DNA from: Globomyces pollinis-pini
Lineage: Eukaryota > Chytridiomycota > Chytridiomycetes > Rhizophydiales > Globomycetaceae
Length of the DNA: 33,397 nt
Reading direction: 5' to 3'
Assembly: GCA_025399215.1 (NCBI GenBank)
Contig: MU621283.1
Location: forward strand, 1-33,397
Positions 8,393 to 17,914 of this stretch are shown piece after piece (positions within the stretch are counted from its first letter, which is position 1; each line of letters starts with the position of its first letter). A program made the translations under genes and the position numbers. The notes under the pieces are model-generated. The model saw only the letters and a program-made list of their open reading frames with translations, was not told the origin of the DNA and made no database searches.

Positions 8393-10882
8393 ATGGCAGA
8401 AGCACCAATAAACGATTGTCGAATCCTATTTGATTCCATTTACCCAACTTTACTTGGTAAATCAGAAGCTAAATTCAATATCAATTTATGTTGTAATCAT
8501 CCTGCAATAGTTTGTAAAGGTGGTCGAATATCTGCATTGTAATGGATGATTTGAATTGATTGGTAGGGATATGAATTCTCAAGCATTATCAGGAACACTT
8601 TCAAAGGATTTTGGAAAATTACAAGGATTATCATATTTGTATGTTATCAACAGTATTAATTTTAGGGATTTAAGTTTCAATACTATTACTGGTACTATTC
8701 CAGATGATTTTGGGAATTTGTCTTTGTTACAATATTTGTATGATTTTTGAATTCATTTTTTTTTTGTAGGGATTTGGGTGCTAATCAACTCACTGGTTCT
8801 ATTACACCATCCATTGGAAAATTATTAAATTTACAATTTCTAAGTTTAAATACCAATCAATTAAGTGGTACCATTCCAAATGAATTATTAAGTTGTAAAA
8901 GCTTAAATATTTTGTATAAAAATGTTTGATTGTTAATATTTTAGAAATATTGGTGTGAATGAAATAACAGGTTCCATTCCAATTGGATTAAGTGGTTTAA
9001 CAAAATTAACTCAAATGTATCAAAAATTTTTAAAATTAACATTCTAGGCAAATTGGTGATAATTTAATGGGAACCATTCCAAAAGAATTTGGAGATTTAA
9101 AGTTATTAGAAAAACTTTGGATTAAAGGTTCTGGTATTACAGGTGGTATTCCAGATGAAATTAAAAATTTACCAAATTATTCTAAAGGATTGGAATCGGG
9201 TAAATTTAAATTTGAAATTCCTATTCCAAAAGAAAATGGAATTTCACTTGTTGCCATCATTTTTGCTATTGTTATTATCATCATCGTGATTGTTTGTATC
9301 ATCATCTATGTGTTTCAAAAACGTAAACGATCTACCATTGGAAATAATAATTTGGAATCAAATAATGATAAATCAATTCAAATGGAAAACGGATCAATCC
9401 CTCAAAATTCTATTCCACAGCATTCTTATCCTTCACAAACAACCATGGAACAGTCAACCAAACCTGCCAATGCAATGGTAGATTCAATTCCAAACGCCAT
9501 AGACTCACAAGGAACTGATGTAAATGAAATGGCTGTCAAAAGTGCTGTACAATCGGTTTTGTTTGATTCTCGTTTGATTATTAAACGTCAAATTGCTGGA
9601 TCTGGTGGTGCCGGTAGAGTTTATAAAGCAGTTTACTCTGGTAAAAATGCTGTTGCAAAAATCCCATTGTTACAAAAACATGAAGATTTAATTTACAAAG
9701 AAAGTCAAATTATGCAAGCTTTAGTATCACCATGGACTGTTAATGTATTACAATTCATGTCGAACGCATCTATTCCAATTCCAGATCAAGAATATATTCC
9801 TCAAGCAGCATTATTGATTGAATTTATGAATATGGGTACATTTGCTCAATATTTGAATGTCGATCCTCCTACAATTAGAGTTGCCAAGTATACTTTGGAT
9901 CAATACAACCTTGTTTTGGCACAAACTCTGCCATTAACCATCATGGCGGCCAAAGGTGTGGAATTCATACACAGTATGGGTTATAATCATTTGGATATTA
10001 AACCTCAAAATATTCTGTTGCATCAAAACCCTGATCGATCCATTGTAGCAAAAGTATCTGATTTTGGATCTGCTTTGCCAGAAGGATCTTTTGACTCTGT
10101 TTTCCAAACAGATGGATTTGTTCCACCTGAAGGAATTCCACAGCCTGGACAGTTAACTGTTCCAAAGGTATCTTTTAACCGACTTATTGTTATAGAAAAC
10201 TTCCAAATTTGACATTTATGCCTTTGGTGGATGTTTGATCAACATTATCATGTTGGAAAACTATGTAAGCATGTGGTCAGGTATGCAAAGAACATCACAG
10301 GGAAGACGTTCCTTTTTATCAACTCATATAAAAAATAACGAGTTGTTGGATTTGATCATGAATTGTATGGATGATAATCCTGAATCTCGACCAACTGCTT
10401 CCCAACTTGTTACACAGTTAGAAACATTCAATCAAAAAGATTTTACTGTGGAATTTGATTTAAATTCTCCTAATAGTAAATTTATTTTCAATAATATTCT
10501 AGTGTCAATCTTACCAACCATGAAACAAACTATTCCTTCATCAAAATTACAATCACTGATTAGCAATAGTCAAACGGGATCCTCAAATATATATGCACAA
10601 ACAGCTGGTAGTTACCTATTTGCCGAACTGAAAATCAATTCACCAGCCAAATGGACTGATTTTGCAGCAGCTTTTGAAGTTGAATTTGATACTGATGATC
10701 AATTTGATCGAGAATTATTCAAAAATCTTGTTAAACCTTCTGCCAATCGTGTTACTACCAAAATTTTAAATGCACAACTTTTTAAAGATTTTAATTCTTT
10801 GGAAGTTGGACAAGATGAAATTGCTTGGATTGAAGATTGGTATCATGTTATTCAAGATATTATTGTGAAATGCACTAAATAG
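8393..10882 (+). CDS. LRR receptor-like kinase, complete
   Basis: Seven exons (8393-8538, 8567-8638, 8666-8737, 8770-8913, 8945-9016, 9048-10167, 10196-10882) join to 770 residues; introns are 27-32 nt. Order: the cap MAEAPINDCRILFDSIYP with a CC pair and a further Cys; about six LRRs, mostly one per 72-nt phase-2 exon; a TM helix near residues 233-258 (VAIIFAIVIIIIVIVCIII) with KRKR behind it; an Asn/Gln/Ser-rich linker; a kinase with GSGGAGRV, AVAKIP, HLDIKPQNIL, DFGSALPEG and VPPEG; a C-terminal domain beginning near AGSYLFAELK. The catalytic loop has Leu where RD kinases have Arg. It presumably senses an extracellular ligand and phosphorylates Ser/Thr substrates. No signal peptide is seen at the chosen ATG, so an upstream exon may be missing. 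Closest local relative: 27722-31511. Confidence 0.9.
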
Positions 10883-11101
10883 ATTCATTTTTTTTAAACA
10901 CTTTATTCTCTGGTTATTGAGTGGTATGTTTAACCAACTGATTAATCAACCATCATCCTCTCTTACTACTAATAATCTATACCTAACTTATTTGTTATCC
11001 ATTACTCATTCTGACAAAGTATGAGTAATTCCCACAGTTTGTAACAAATCATTTTGCATTTGGGTTCCAAACTTGACACAATAATTTTTAACCAAAATTT
11101 A

Positions 11102-11422
11102 ATGAAATTCAATCACATTTTTATATTCCTATTCCCAATATTAATCCAATCCAAATGTGATTTAGAATGTTACGACAAAATATATCAAAAGTTAATGAAT
11201 TGTAGTCCATGTGATGCCATACAAACAAAAGATTCGGATCAACAAGCTCGAGTTGAATGTGATTGTATTGGAATTTCATTATGTGATTTGGATTGTTATC
11301 ATCAAACTTTTACAAATATTATGGAAACTACTTTTTGTCCTTACTTTCTTGGTGCTCCTTCAAAATTTTGTGGTGAAAAAGCTCATCGTTTGGCAAATTT
11401 GAAATGTCGTTGTACTTTATAA
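11102..11422 (+). CDS. Small secreted cysteine-rich protein
   Basis: Intronless, 106 residues. I chose the ATG at 11102 over the one at 11054 because it gives a clean signal peptide (MKFNHIFIFLFPILIQS). The mature part has 12 Cys in two related halves, each opening CDL(E/D)CY and closing C-x-C (ECDC, KCRC). This suggests an internal duplication and six disulfides. I do not recognise the family. Size, secretion and Cys content resemble fungal secreted effector-like or cell-surface proteins, but no function can be assigned. Confidence 0.75.
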   Translation: MKFNHIFIFLFPILIQSKCDLECYDKIYQKLMNCSPCDAIQTKDSDQQARVECDCIGISLCDLDCYHQTFTNIMETTFCPYFLGAPSKFCGEKAHRLANLKCRCTL

Positions 11423-11489
11423 TATTCTTTCTTTGTTACCATTTCATATTTTTGATTTATTATTTAAGGATTTATATTTGTAAAAGTAA

Positions 11490-11630
11490 TTATAATGAAC
11501 TATTCAATAGTTTGGACTTTTTTTAGTAGTATCTTCGATGTTCATTTGCATATTTGCATGGTATTATCAATCGTCTTTATTTTTGCTTTACCATTTTTAC
11601 CTTCAACAACAAAAGAGTCATCTAACCCAA
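11490..11630 (-). pseudogene. Duplicated 3' tail of the membrane-protein gene at 12759-13740
   Basis: 11495-11540 repeats 12755-12800 closely (CTATTCAATAGTTTGGACTT and flanks), extending at lower identity over about 100-140 bp. On the minus strand it resembles the C-terminal coding end of that gene (KKVQTIE, stop), with frame breaks. It is an orphan gene end with no body attached. Confidence 0.7.
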
Positions 11631-11639
11631 CACAACTAA

Positions 11640-12650
11640 TGTCGTCTCCTTCTCCTCTGGTTTGGTTTCTGCTGCTGGACTCTGCTATTGGTCTGCCATA
11701 CAAGGGAACGAGTGCCGATTATGTATCTCTGCTTCTTATCTATGTGATTGCTCAGTTTCGAGATGGAATGTCCTTGAGTTCAAAGTTTTTCGAAGTTTCC
11801 AGTCGAAACTATCTCAAGCATATTCCATCCAGTGTTCTAGTTGTCTACAAGAACAAATTTTCCTTTAACAAGAGGAAGAAGATGGAAAGGAAGAGCTATT
11901 GATATCCTCTTGCTTCCTGGCTGGCCTTGGAGAAACCGAAGAAGACATGCTCGTTGTCGTCCTGCGGCAAGTCAGACTCTACCACCAGCCCTCACAGGGT
12001 GCATGATGTTTATCAGCGAAACCACTGAAGTTCAAGAGAATCAGGAAGTCTGGGGAAATATTCCAGTTGATGAATAAATTACTCGAATTTGTGGAACTCT
12101 TCAAGAAGAACTGCTCAGAGTTTGAATTCGGCACGTTGAAGAACAGTGGTCTCGAATTCAAACACTGAGCAGTTCTTTTTGAAGAGCTCCACAAATTCGA
12201 GTAATTTATTCATCAACTGGAATATTTCCCCATACCATATGCCTGGTCAATGAAGAGACGTTTGAATGGTCGATGTGATCAATCATCGCGGCTTTCGTCA
12301 TCTTCCTCACCTGGTTGCCGTTGAAGCCAAAGTAACAAACACGGAGAGTATGCTTCAATGTATTGGAGAGTGTGCTTCCAACCATTATCGCAGAAAGTAA
12401 GCTAAGATCGTCGCGTGTATCGAATCCATTGCACAGGAAGCCTTTGGAAGCTTGTCTATGTTAGTCAAGAAGGAGTCGTCTACGTATCGGGAGAGAAGCT
12501 CCTAAACGTCAACCATTATGTAGAGGAAGGCTTTAAGCTGATATATCGACTTGTACATTAAGTCATTCACCAGTCTTTTCTCAATTGTCCACAAAGCAAC
12601 AGTAAATGTTTCTGCTGTGAATATACCTCAATAATATTAGCTGGAAAACA
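11640..12650. pseudogene. GC-richer gene debris between two copies of a gene tail
   Basis: Base composition is visibly less AT-rich than the flanks. The plus strand reads protein-like from 11662 (CRLCISASYLCDCSVSRWNV) to about 12000 (SSCFLAGLGETEEDMLVVVL), interrupted by a stop at about 11866-11868. A different plus frame then reads LKFKRIRKSGEIFQLMNKLL across the first hairpin arm. On the minus strand, about 12640-12240 reads ALWTIEKRLVNDLMYKSIYQ, then YVDDSFLTNIDKLPKASCAM, then, in another frame, VCYFGFNGNQVRKMTKAAMI. This looks like one or two degenerate genes. I do not recognise the family. Confidence 0.5.
12051..12232. repeat. Long hairpin: 80-bp inverted arms, 22-nt loop
   Basis: Arm 12051-12130 and arm 12153-12232 are reverse complements with 3 mismatches in 80 positions, around the loop 12131-12152. 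Both arms encode the same peptide on opposite strands (FQLMNKLLEFVELFKKNCS), so it arose by inverted duplication of a coding piece. Confidence 0.95.
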
Positions 12651-12758
12651 TCTGGAGATTTGTTGAGTGTTTTTGATTTATTGTAACTTGTAATAAATCG
12701 TATCTTACAATTTGTAAGGTATTTCAGGACTTATACTTGAACAAGTTATTATATTGAA

Positions 12759-13740
12759 TTATTCAATAGTTTGGACTTTTTTGGTAGTATCTTCGTTGTT
12801 CATTTGTATTGTATTCTTTTCAAACGTCTTCATCTTTTCACTCTTTTCACTCTTTCCCGAAATTTTGGAAAGCATCTTTGATCCACCCGATTTACTAATC
12901 AAATAATCAAAGTAATAGAATTGATAAACCAATTTAGTTGATATTGGTTTTAAAAAATCATAAGTACAAGCGGCTTGACTAGAATCACCTAGAGATCAAT
13001 AAAGAAAATCAAAATTACATCGATTACCAACAAAAAATAATACAAAAATGATCTTGATACTTGCTAAAATTAATAACCGAGTGAAGCATGATGATTTAAT
13101 CATTTCAAGTCCATATCTGATTACATTACCAGAAGAATTTGATTTCAAATTGATTGGTAAAGTATTTTGGTAAATAAAATAGCAGCAAGTTACATAATTT
13201 ATAGCACCAAAAATAAATATAATAGAATCAATTGATGAGATTCCAATGGTGTATGTACCTATCGAAGCATTGATACTTAACGCATAAAATCTCCATATAA
13301 AATCTGCAATTTTACTTGCTGATTGTAATGTAAATGTAGTGTAAATAATAAAACTTTGGAATTTGTTTGGTGAAGTCGTGACTGATTTTACCAACGTTGT
13401 CAAACTAAACTATTAAAAATGTTTAGAATATTACTAAAAATCGCCAATGATTTCACCAAAACACCATAAAGGAGATGGTATGGTATTGTTCAACAATGTG
13501 TCAGATCGAACTGCATCTGATATTCTATAAACACAATCTCCCATCCATCTGAAAACAGGCATAAATATTAAACAATTGGCCAACTGGTCGTTTACTTGAA
13601 AATCATTAATAATCCTAATGTTTTAATTTTTGATATTTGACTTACCAAACGTAAAACCCCAACCAGTCAAAAGATTGTGAATTATGTCCAAAAAGAATCC
13701 ATAGCGTTGATGAGATTATTGTATCTGCGACAGCCGACAT
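12759..13740 (-). CDS. Multi-pass membrane protein, family A
   Basis: Four exons (13646-13740, 13435-13614, 13019-13404, 12759-12988) join in frame to 296 residues. It aligns end to end with the gene at 23764-24654: both have a conserved W codon split by the first intron (FDWL..YVW-IIND), GEIIGD(F/I)YL, SKIA...WRF, a helix with CCY(F/V)IY, and a final Y(Q)FYYFDYLISK-type segment, with the first and last introns in the same places. Several hydrophobic segments are visible (about six or seven). The tail after the last helix is Lys/Ser-rich and cytosolic-looking. I do not recognise a named family; a receptor or transporter role would be a guess. The third intron (13405-13434) is absent from the paralogue. 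Confidence 0.8.
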
Positions 13741-14420
13741 TTTATCAAGACTTTTTTCGCGTCGATTATTACGTATACATGTGATAAATTAGAATTGAAT
13801 TCGCTACGAACCAATAACCTTAAGACTTCTTCGAGCAAGGCTTTGTTTAGTACAAGGAATAGTTAGTGTACACTGAATTATCAAACAGATACAGTATCAA
13901 TCGAGGTGGTTTTATCAAAACTGCCGAGCAATGTGCGAAAGGTTGAAAACCACTGAATGTATTCTTTTTTCCAAGTTTGTCCGGTTAGTTTATCCTTCAA
14001 ATACAAAAGACGTTCGTTATTCTTGCATTGTTCAAATCCAGCACAGAAACAATTCCATTACACAATAATGGACCCTTTTTTGTCATCATATTGCATTAAG
14101 CCGGATGATCATACACTGACATCCTTCTTTTGTTAAGTTACAAAACCCCGTTGCAATAGCAAACCCTGTTACACAGTTGGTTGTAAAGGTGAAAGATATT
14201 GAACCTAAAACTTTATTAAGATAACAATAGCAATCGGTTTCCATCTTTACGTTTGCCATTGTCTTTAGAATTCTTATATTGGTTCAGATCATGGGAAGAA
14301 ACAAAGTAAGTGACCCAGATATGATAGTTTAGAAGGGTTTACGAAATTGGTTACACGGGACCATCAATTCATATAAATAGCATTAAAGATTCTTGCATTC
14401 TGTTCTAAAATACATTTAAA
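13741..14420. other. Intergenic, promoter of the ML-domain gene at its right end
   Basis: No gene seen. A TATAAATAG box lies at 14372-14380, about 40 bp before the ATG at 14421. Confidence 0.5.
14372..14380 (+). promoter_or_regulatory. TATA box of the ML-domain gene
   Basis: TATAAATAG about 40 bp upstream of the start codon. Confidence 0.6.
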
Positions 14421-14852
14421 ATGAAATTCTCTACAGCTGTTTTCTTAGCCTCTGCTGCCTTCGCCCAAAATCTTAAAGCATGTGAAGGGGTTGAAACTCT
14501 TTTCAAACCATCAACTATTCTAGTTTCTCCTTGGCCAGTAATTGCTGGTGGTAAGGCTTCCATCACTGCTGAAGGTGTATCAAGTGCTGTCATTGGCGAA
14601 GGAACTGAAGTTGATATCGTGTTGACTACTCACAATATCCCAATCTTTCGTAATTCAGCAGATTTCTGTGAAGCAGCAGCAGCAAAAGGACATCCATGTC
14701 CAAGACCCGCTGGTCAACAAACCATTGAAGCCGAAATTGTCGTCCCAGCTATTGCCCCTGCTGGAACATTCCAAATGGAGATTAGAACTGTGGATGTTGA
14801 TGGAAATGATGTTGCCTGTTTTGCTGGTGACGTTCTTATTGCCAAACCATAA
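14421..14852 (+). CDS. Secreted ML-domain (NPC2-like) lipid-binding protein
   Basis: Intronless, 143 residues. Signal peptide MKFSTAVFLASAAFA, then a mature domain with Cys at about 21, 83, 93 and 133, spaced as in ML (MD-2-related lipid-recognition) proteins: a first Cys near the N-terminus, DFC and HPCP in the middle, a final Cys before the last beta strand. GGKASITAEG and APAGTFQMEIRTVDVDGNDV fit the beta-sandwich pattern. Family members bind sterols or phospholipids in the secretory or vacuolar lumen or outside the cell. The ligand here is unknown. It has its own TATA box and codon use somewhat richer in G and C than its neighbours. Confidence 0.85.
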   Translation: MKFSTAVFLASAAFAQNLKACEGVETLFKPSTILVSPWPVIAGGKASITAEGVSSAVIGEGTEVDIVLTTHNIPIFRNSADFCEAAAAKGHPCPRPAGQQTIEAEIVVPAIAPAGTFQMEIRTVDVDGNDVACFAGDVLIAKP

Positions 14853-15004
14853 ATCATCTTTACAATATACACAGACGTTGCTGCACTTTAATATTTTTGC
14901 TTTCGTGTAAATTTTATCTCATAATGAACGTAATTGCATTATAGATCTGGTATCGTTGTAAATTTGATATGGGATAAATACTTTACGATTTATTAAGTAA
15001 ATGA

Positions 15005-15736
15005 TTATGAGTTAAATCCTGCTTTCCATTTTAAATCGGCAGTGGTTAAACCAACCTTGAAAGTACCCAGTGACTTTGTAGGTTTAGTCCAACCTTCTTC
15101 GATAGGAAGTCGTTCCTCTCCCAAAAATGCTTTAATGTAACTGATAGGAACATTGGCACTATTGTGATCTGGACTTAAGAGAAGGAAAAGGATAGCAGCT
15201 TCTCCAAATGCAATTCCATTTTGTTTTGTAGAGTAACTGAGGTTTTTGTTGCTAGCCTTGCAGTCAGCATAGCGTTGTCTACGGAAGTTGGCAAGATCTT
15301 GTAGGGAAATAGTCTTCTTGTCAGATGAAAAAGAAATCAATTGGTTCAACAAATTTTGATTGACCAAGAAGTTGTTTCCTACAAGAGCATCTTCACGAAC
15401 CAGAGACACGTCATGTTCAATCTTGTTGTGGGTTCTCAATTGAACCAAATCAAAAGAGTCCTTCTTGCCTTCTCCGACATCAGCAGAATTTGCACCATCG
15501 AGAAGAGTATCAAGAAGTCCTCGGTCAATATTGTATTGTTCAATAAAGACACTTCTGATTTGATCAAAAGTAATGGTAGAACCATCACGAGGGAGGAAAC
15601 CATGGTTGGCCATGGTGTTGAAGGCAGGACAAGGACCTCTATTATCATTTGGTCCTGGAGATTGGTAAGCATTGCCAAAAGCAGGGAAAGCAATGGTAGA
15701 GGAGGCTAAAAACAAGACAGTAGACACCAATAACAT
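15005..15736 (-). CDS. Secreted heme-thiolate peroxidase / peroxygenase (Peroxidase_2)
   Basis: Intronless, 243 residues. A signal peptide (MLLVSTVLFLASSTIA) precedes the heme-thiolate motif RGPCPAFNTMANHGFLPRDG, in which Cys36 would ligate heme iron. EHD at residues 107-109 matches the acid-base and cation-binding motif, and E179 in FGEAAILF fits the distal region. Family members use hydrogen peroxide to oxygenate or halogenate organic substrates outside the cell. Length suits the short unspecific-peroxygenase/chloroperoxidase class. A TATAAAAA box on the minus strand lies 36-43 bp upstream. Confidence 0.9.
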   Translation of the reverse strand: MLLVSTVLFLASSTIAFPAFGNAYQSPGPNDNRGPCPAFNTMANHGFLPRDGSTITFDQIRSVFIEQYNIDRGLLDTLLDGANSADVGEGKKDSFDLVQLRTHNKIEHDVSLVREDALVGNNFLVNQNLLNQLISFSSDKKTISLQDLANFRRQRYADCKASNKNLSYSTKQNGIAFGEAAILFLLLSPDHNSANVPISYIKAFLGEERLPIEEGWTKPTKSLGTFKVGLTTADLKWKAGFNS

Positions 15737-15771
15737 TTAAATTTATGAAAGTAAAGTATTCTATAGACCCA

Positions 15772-15779
15772 TTTTTATA
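15772..15779 (-). promoter_or_regulatory. TATA box of the peroxygenase gene
   Basis: Minus-strand TATAAAAA about 40 bp before the start codon at 15736. Confidence 0.55.
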
Positions 15780-16243
15780 TTCTGTTAGAACCCTAAAACA
15801 ATCGGATCATGTTTCAATGATGTTCGGAGTCTTCCATATTTGGACAAAACAGGACACTTACGCATGTCATTTTGTTTCAATCATTCAAAAATTTTAGCAA
15901 ATCAACTATGGATCTTGAATATTATCCACTTCGTGGTATTTGAAATGCATTTGCTATTAGTAAAACAATGTGAGACAAGTTTTGACCATGATAATTTCCT
16001 AAAAACAACTTTAGACTTTACCTAAAAGATACAAGTGGACCTTTGTGACCCAGTATTATTAGTTCTTAACTATAGTCGGAAAAACTAGTCACGGTCCGTC
16101 AATTAGCAAATGTGAATGAATGATGGGAATAGGTTCGGATAATTGGTTATTGTCATTTGGGACAAACAAGTTAAGTTTATTAATAAATTAACATATCTAT
16201 TGAACCTCCACGCATGTACAATGTTTAGTTGAATCGATTAGTT
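15780..16243. other. Intergenic, no gene seen
   Basis: A 61-codon plus-strand reading at 15840 lacks protein-like texture. GTGACCCAG at 16048 and a GGTCCGTCAATT box near 16094 resemble, in the same spacing, two boxes just upstream of the ML-domain gene. Confidence 0.4.
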
Positions 16244-17767
16244 TTACGAATCTGGTACTCTTTTTGATCGTGATATTTTACCATCTTGTAGTTTCTTCAT
16301 AGTTTCCAATGCTTTCTTATCTTTCTTTAACTTTATACTATCAACCACGTCTTTTCTATTTGAATTCCTATTGCTACTGTAGTTTGTCTGAATGATTCTA
16401 ATTTTCTTCACCAGCTGTGGAAAATATAAACAATACCATAGTGTACAACAAGAATTGATGGTATGTTGAATTGAAAATATGGTTTGATAGAAGATCATTC
16501 GTTTGTCATCATTTGCAAATAATGTGTATGTAGTGGCAAATTGTAGAAATATACTGATGATACTGTTTCCAAGACTTATACTACATAGAATAATTAACTT
16601 GGTGTCGCTAAACAAAATTTTCATACTGGACCAAAACGTTTCTTTAAACTGTATCAGGCATTTTCGAACAATATATATCAAAATCACAACAGCTGTACCT
16701 GGTTCAAACACATAACAAATGACTTGCCACGCCATATAACTGATAGAATTAAAGTACCATATCATCCAATCTTTGGTTAGTGATGGATCTCCTGTCATGT
16801 ATACAACATTGAATACAAATGGTAATCCAAAAAACACATACAGTGTGACAAGTACCAGTATAATCATTATTCTATATGATTTGCTATAAAATACGATCTC
16901 CATGAGTACTGCTGCATTCAACGCAATTGTAAAACCAGATGCAAGTCCATATGCAAAATTACTAACATATCCAGGAATAGTGCATTGAATCCAAGCTAAA
17001 AAGATTGCAATCACTTCTACGATATTGAGACTAAATCCAATAGAGTAAGCTAAATAATTCCAGCGCTTGGAACGCAAGTATTTAGTAATGGATATAATCA
17101 AGTGGAAGAATGCAATCAAAATGGCAATGATTGTACATACCAGTGAAGCAATCCATAGCTGCTCTGGTTCTTGAACTAAGTTAGGTAAAGATGAGATATA
17201 AGTTGTCCAATCGATACTCTCCGTACCGTGTCCAATTCGGTATATTGATAGATCATAAGAAGTCTGGTTAATTGTCACTGATTCACTGGTTGGAGATAAT
17301 ACGATGGTTGTTGGAATACCCACACAACCAATGTCAGGAAACGAGTGAAGTTTGTGCGTTGTGGTACATTTCATTGAATCCATATAACAATATGAAGATC
17401 CAGCTAAAATTAAAGCAGTATTATTTTGATCCGTCGAGATAACACAATAATATTCGCCTTTTGCGTCTTTAGGAAATAACCAATCATTAAACGAACTTGG
17501 AAGTGCATCCAGGTATGAATTTTGAAAACTTTTGTATCCGGAAGACATGTCCAAATCGAGTGATGCTGAACAGATACCAGGAGAACTACAATCCTTAACC
17601 CATTCCCAACCACAAAACCCCAAACCATTATAAACCAAACCACTAAAAGGAATAGTTGACCAAACATCTGTATTTCCAAGAATGAAATCTGGTGGGTTAC
17701 TACAATCAGTGCGCAACCAATGCGATTGTATTGCAAATGCAGCATTGACATTTACATTTGTGGACAT
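16244..17767 (-). CDS. Seven-helix receptor-like membrane protein
   Basis: Intronless, 507 residues. The N-terminal 200 residues are Cys- and Trp-containing and hydrophilic, with NQT and NNT sites, and look extracellular; no signal peptide is evident. Seven hydrophobic helices follow, starting near residue 204 (LWIASLVCTIIAILIAFFHL) and ending with a helix containing TINSCCTLWYCLYFPQL. A basic Lys/Arg-rich cytosolic tail of about 65 residues ends the protein. The topology is that of a G-protein-coupled receptor, but I see no motif that assigns a class, and the ectodomain is not one I recognise. Confidence 0.75.
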   Translation of the reverse strand: MSTNVNVNAAFAIQSHWLRTDCSNPPDFILGNTDVWSTIPFSGLVYNGLGFCGWEWVKDCSSPGICSASLDLDMSSGYKSFQNSYLDALPSSFNDWLFPKDAKGEYYCVISTDQNNTALILAGSSYCYMDSMKCTTTHKLHSFPDIGCVGIPTTIVLSPTSESVTINQTSYDLSIYRIGHGTESIDWTTYISSLPNLVQEPEQLWIASLVCTIIAILIAFFHLIISITKYLRSKRWNYLAYSIGFSLNIVEVIAIFLAWIQCTIPGYVSNFAYGLASGFTIALNAAVLMEIVFYSKSYRIMIILVLVTLYVFFGLPFVFNVVYMTGDPSLTKDWMIWYFNSISYMAWQVICYVFEPGTAVVILIYIVRKCLIQFKETFWSSMKILFSDTKLIILCSISLGNSIISIFLQFATTYTLFANDDKRMIFYQTIFSIQHTINSCCTLWYCLYFPQLVKKIRIIQTNYSSNRNSNRKDVVDSIKLKKDKKALETMKKLQDGKISRSKRVPDS

Positions 17768-17914
17768 TTAAAAAGTTAAGATATGAAAGGGAAAGGGTGA
17801 CGTATGACTGACCCGGCATAAGCGATACGCGACTCGAAATGGTGCAAACAATTATTCACAAAAAAACAACATTTACTTATGAGTGAGCACCTAGCTTTAT
17901 TCAAATGACATGAT

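Noticed and set aside
12051..12232. Terminal inverted repeats of a small DNA transposon
   Set aside because: The arms nearly touch (22-nt loop), contain coding sequence, and no target-site duplication is evident next to them.
14029..14045. tRNA gene (GTTCAAATCC resembles a B box)
   Set aside because: No matching A box or cloverleaf could be built around it.
15341..15709. Plus-strand 122-codon frame
   Set aside because: It is antisense to the peroxygenase, whose PCP and EHD motifs are clear.
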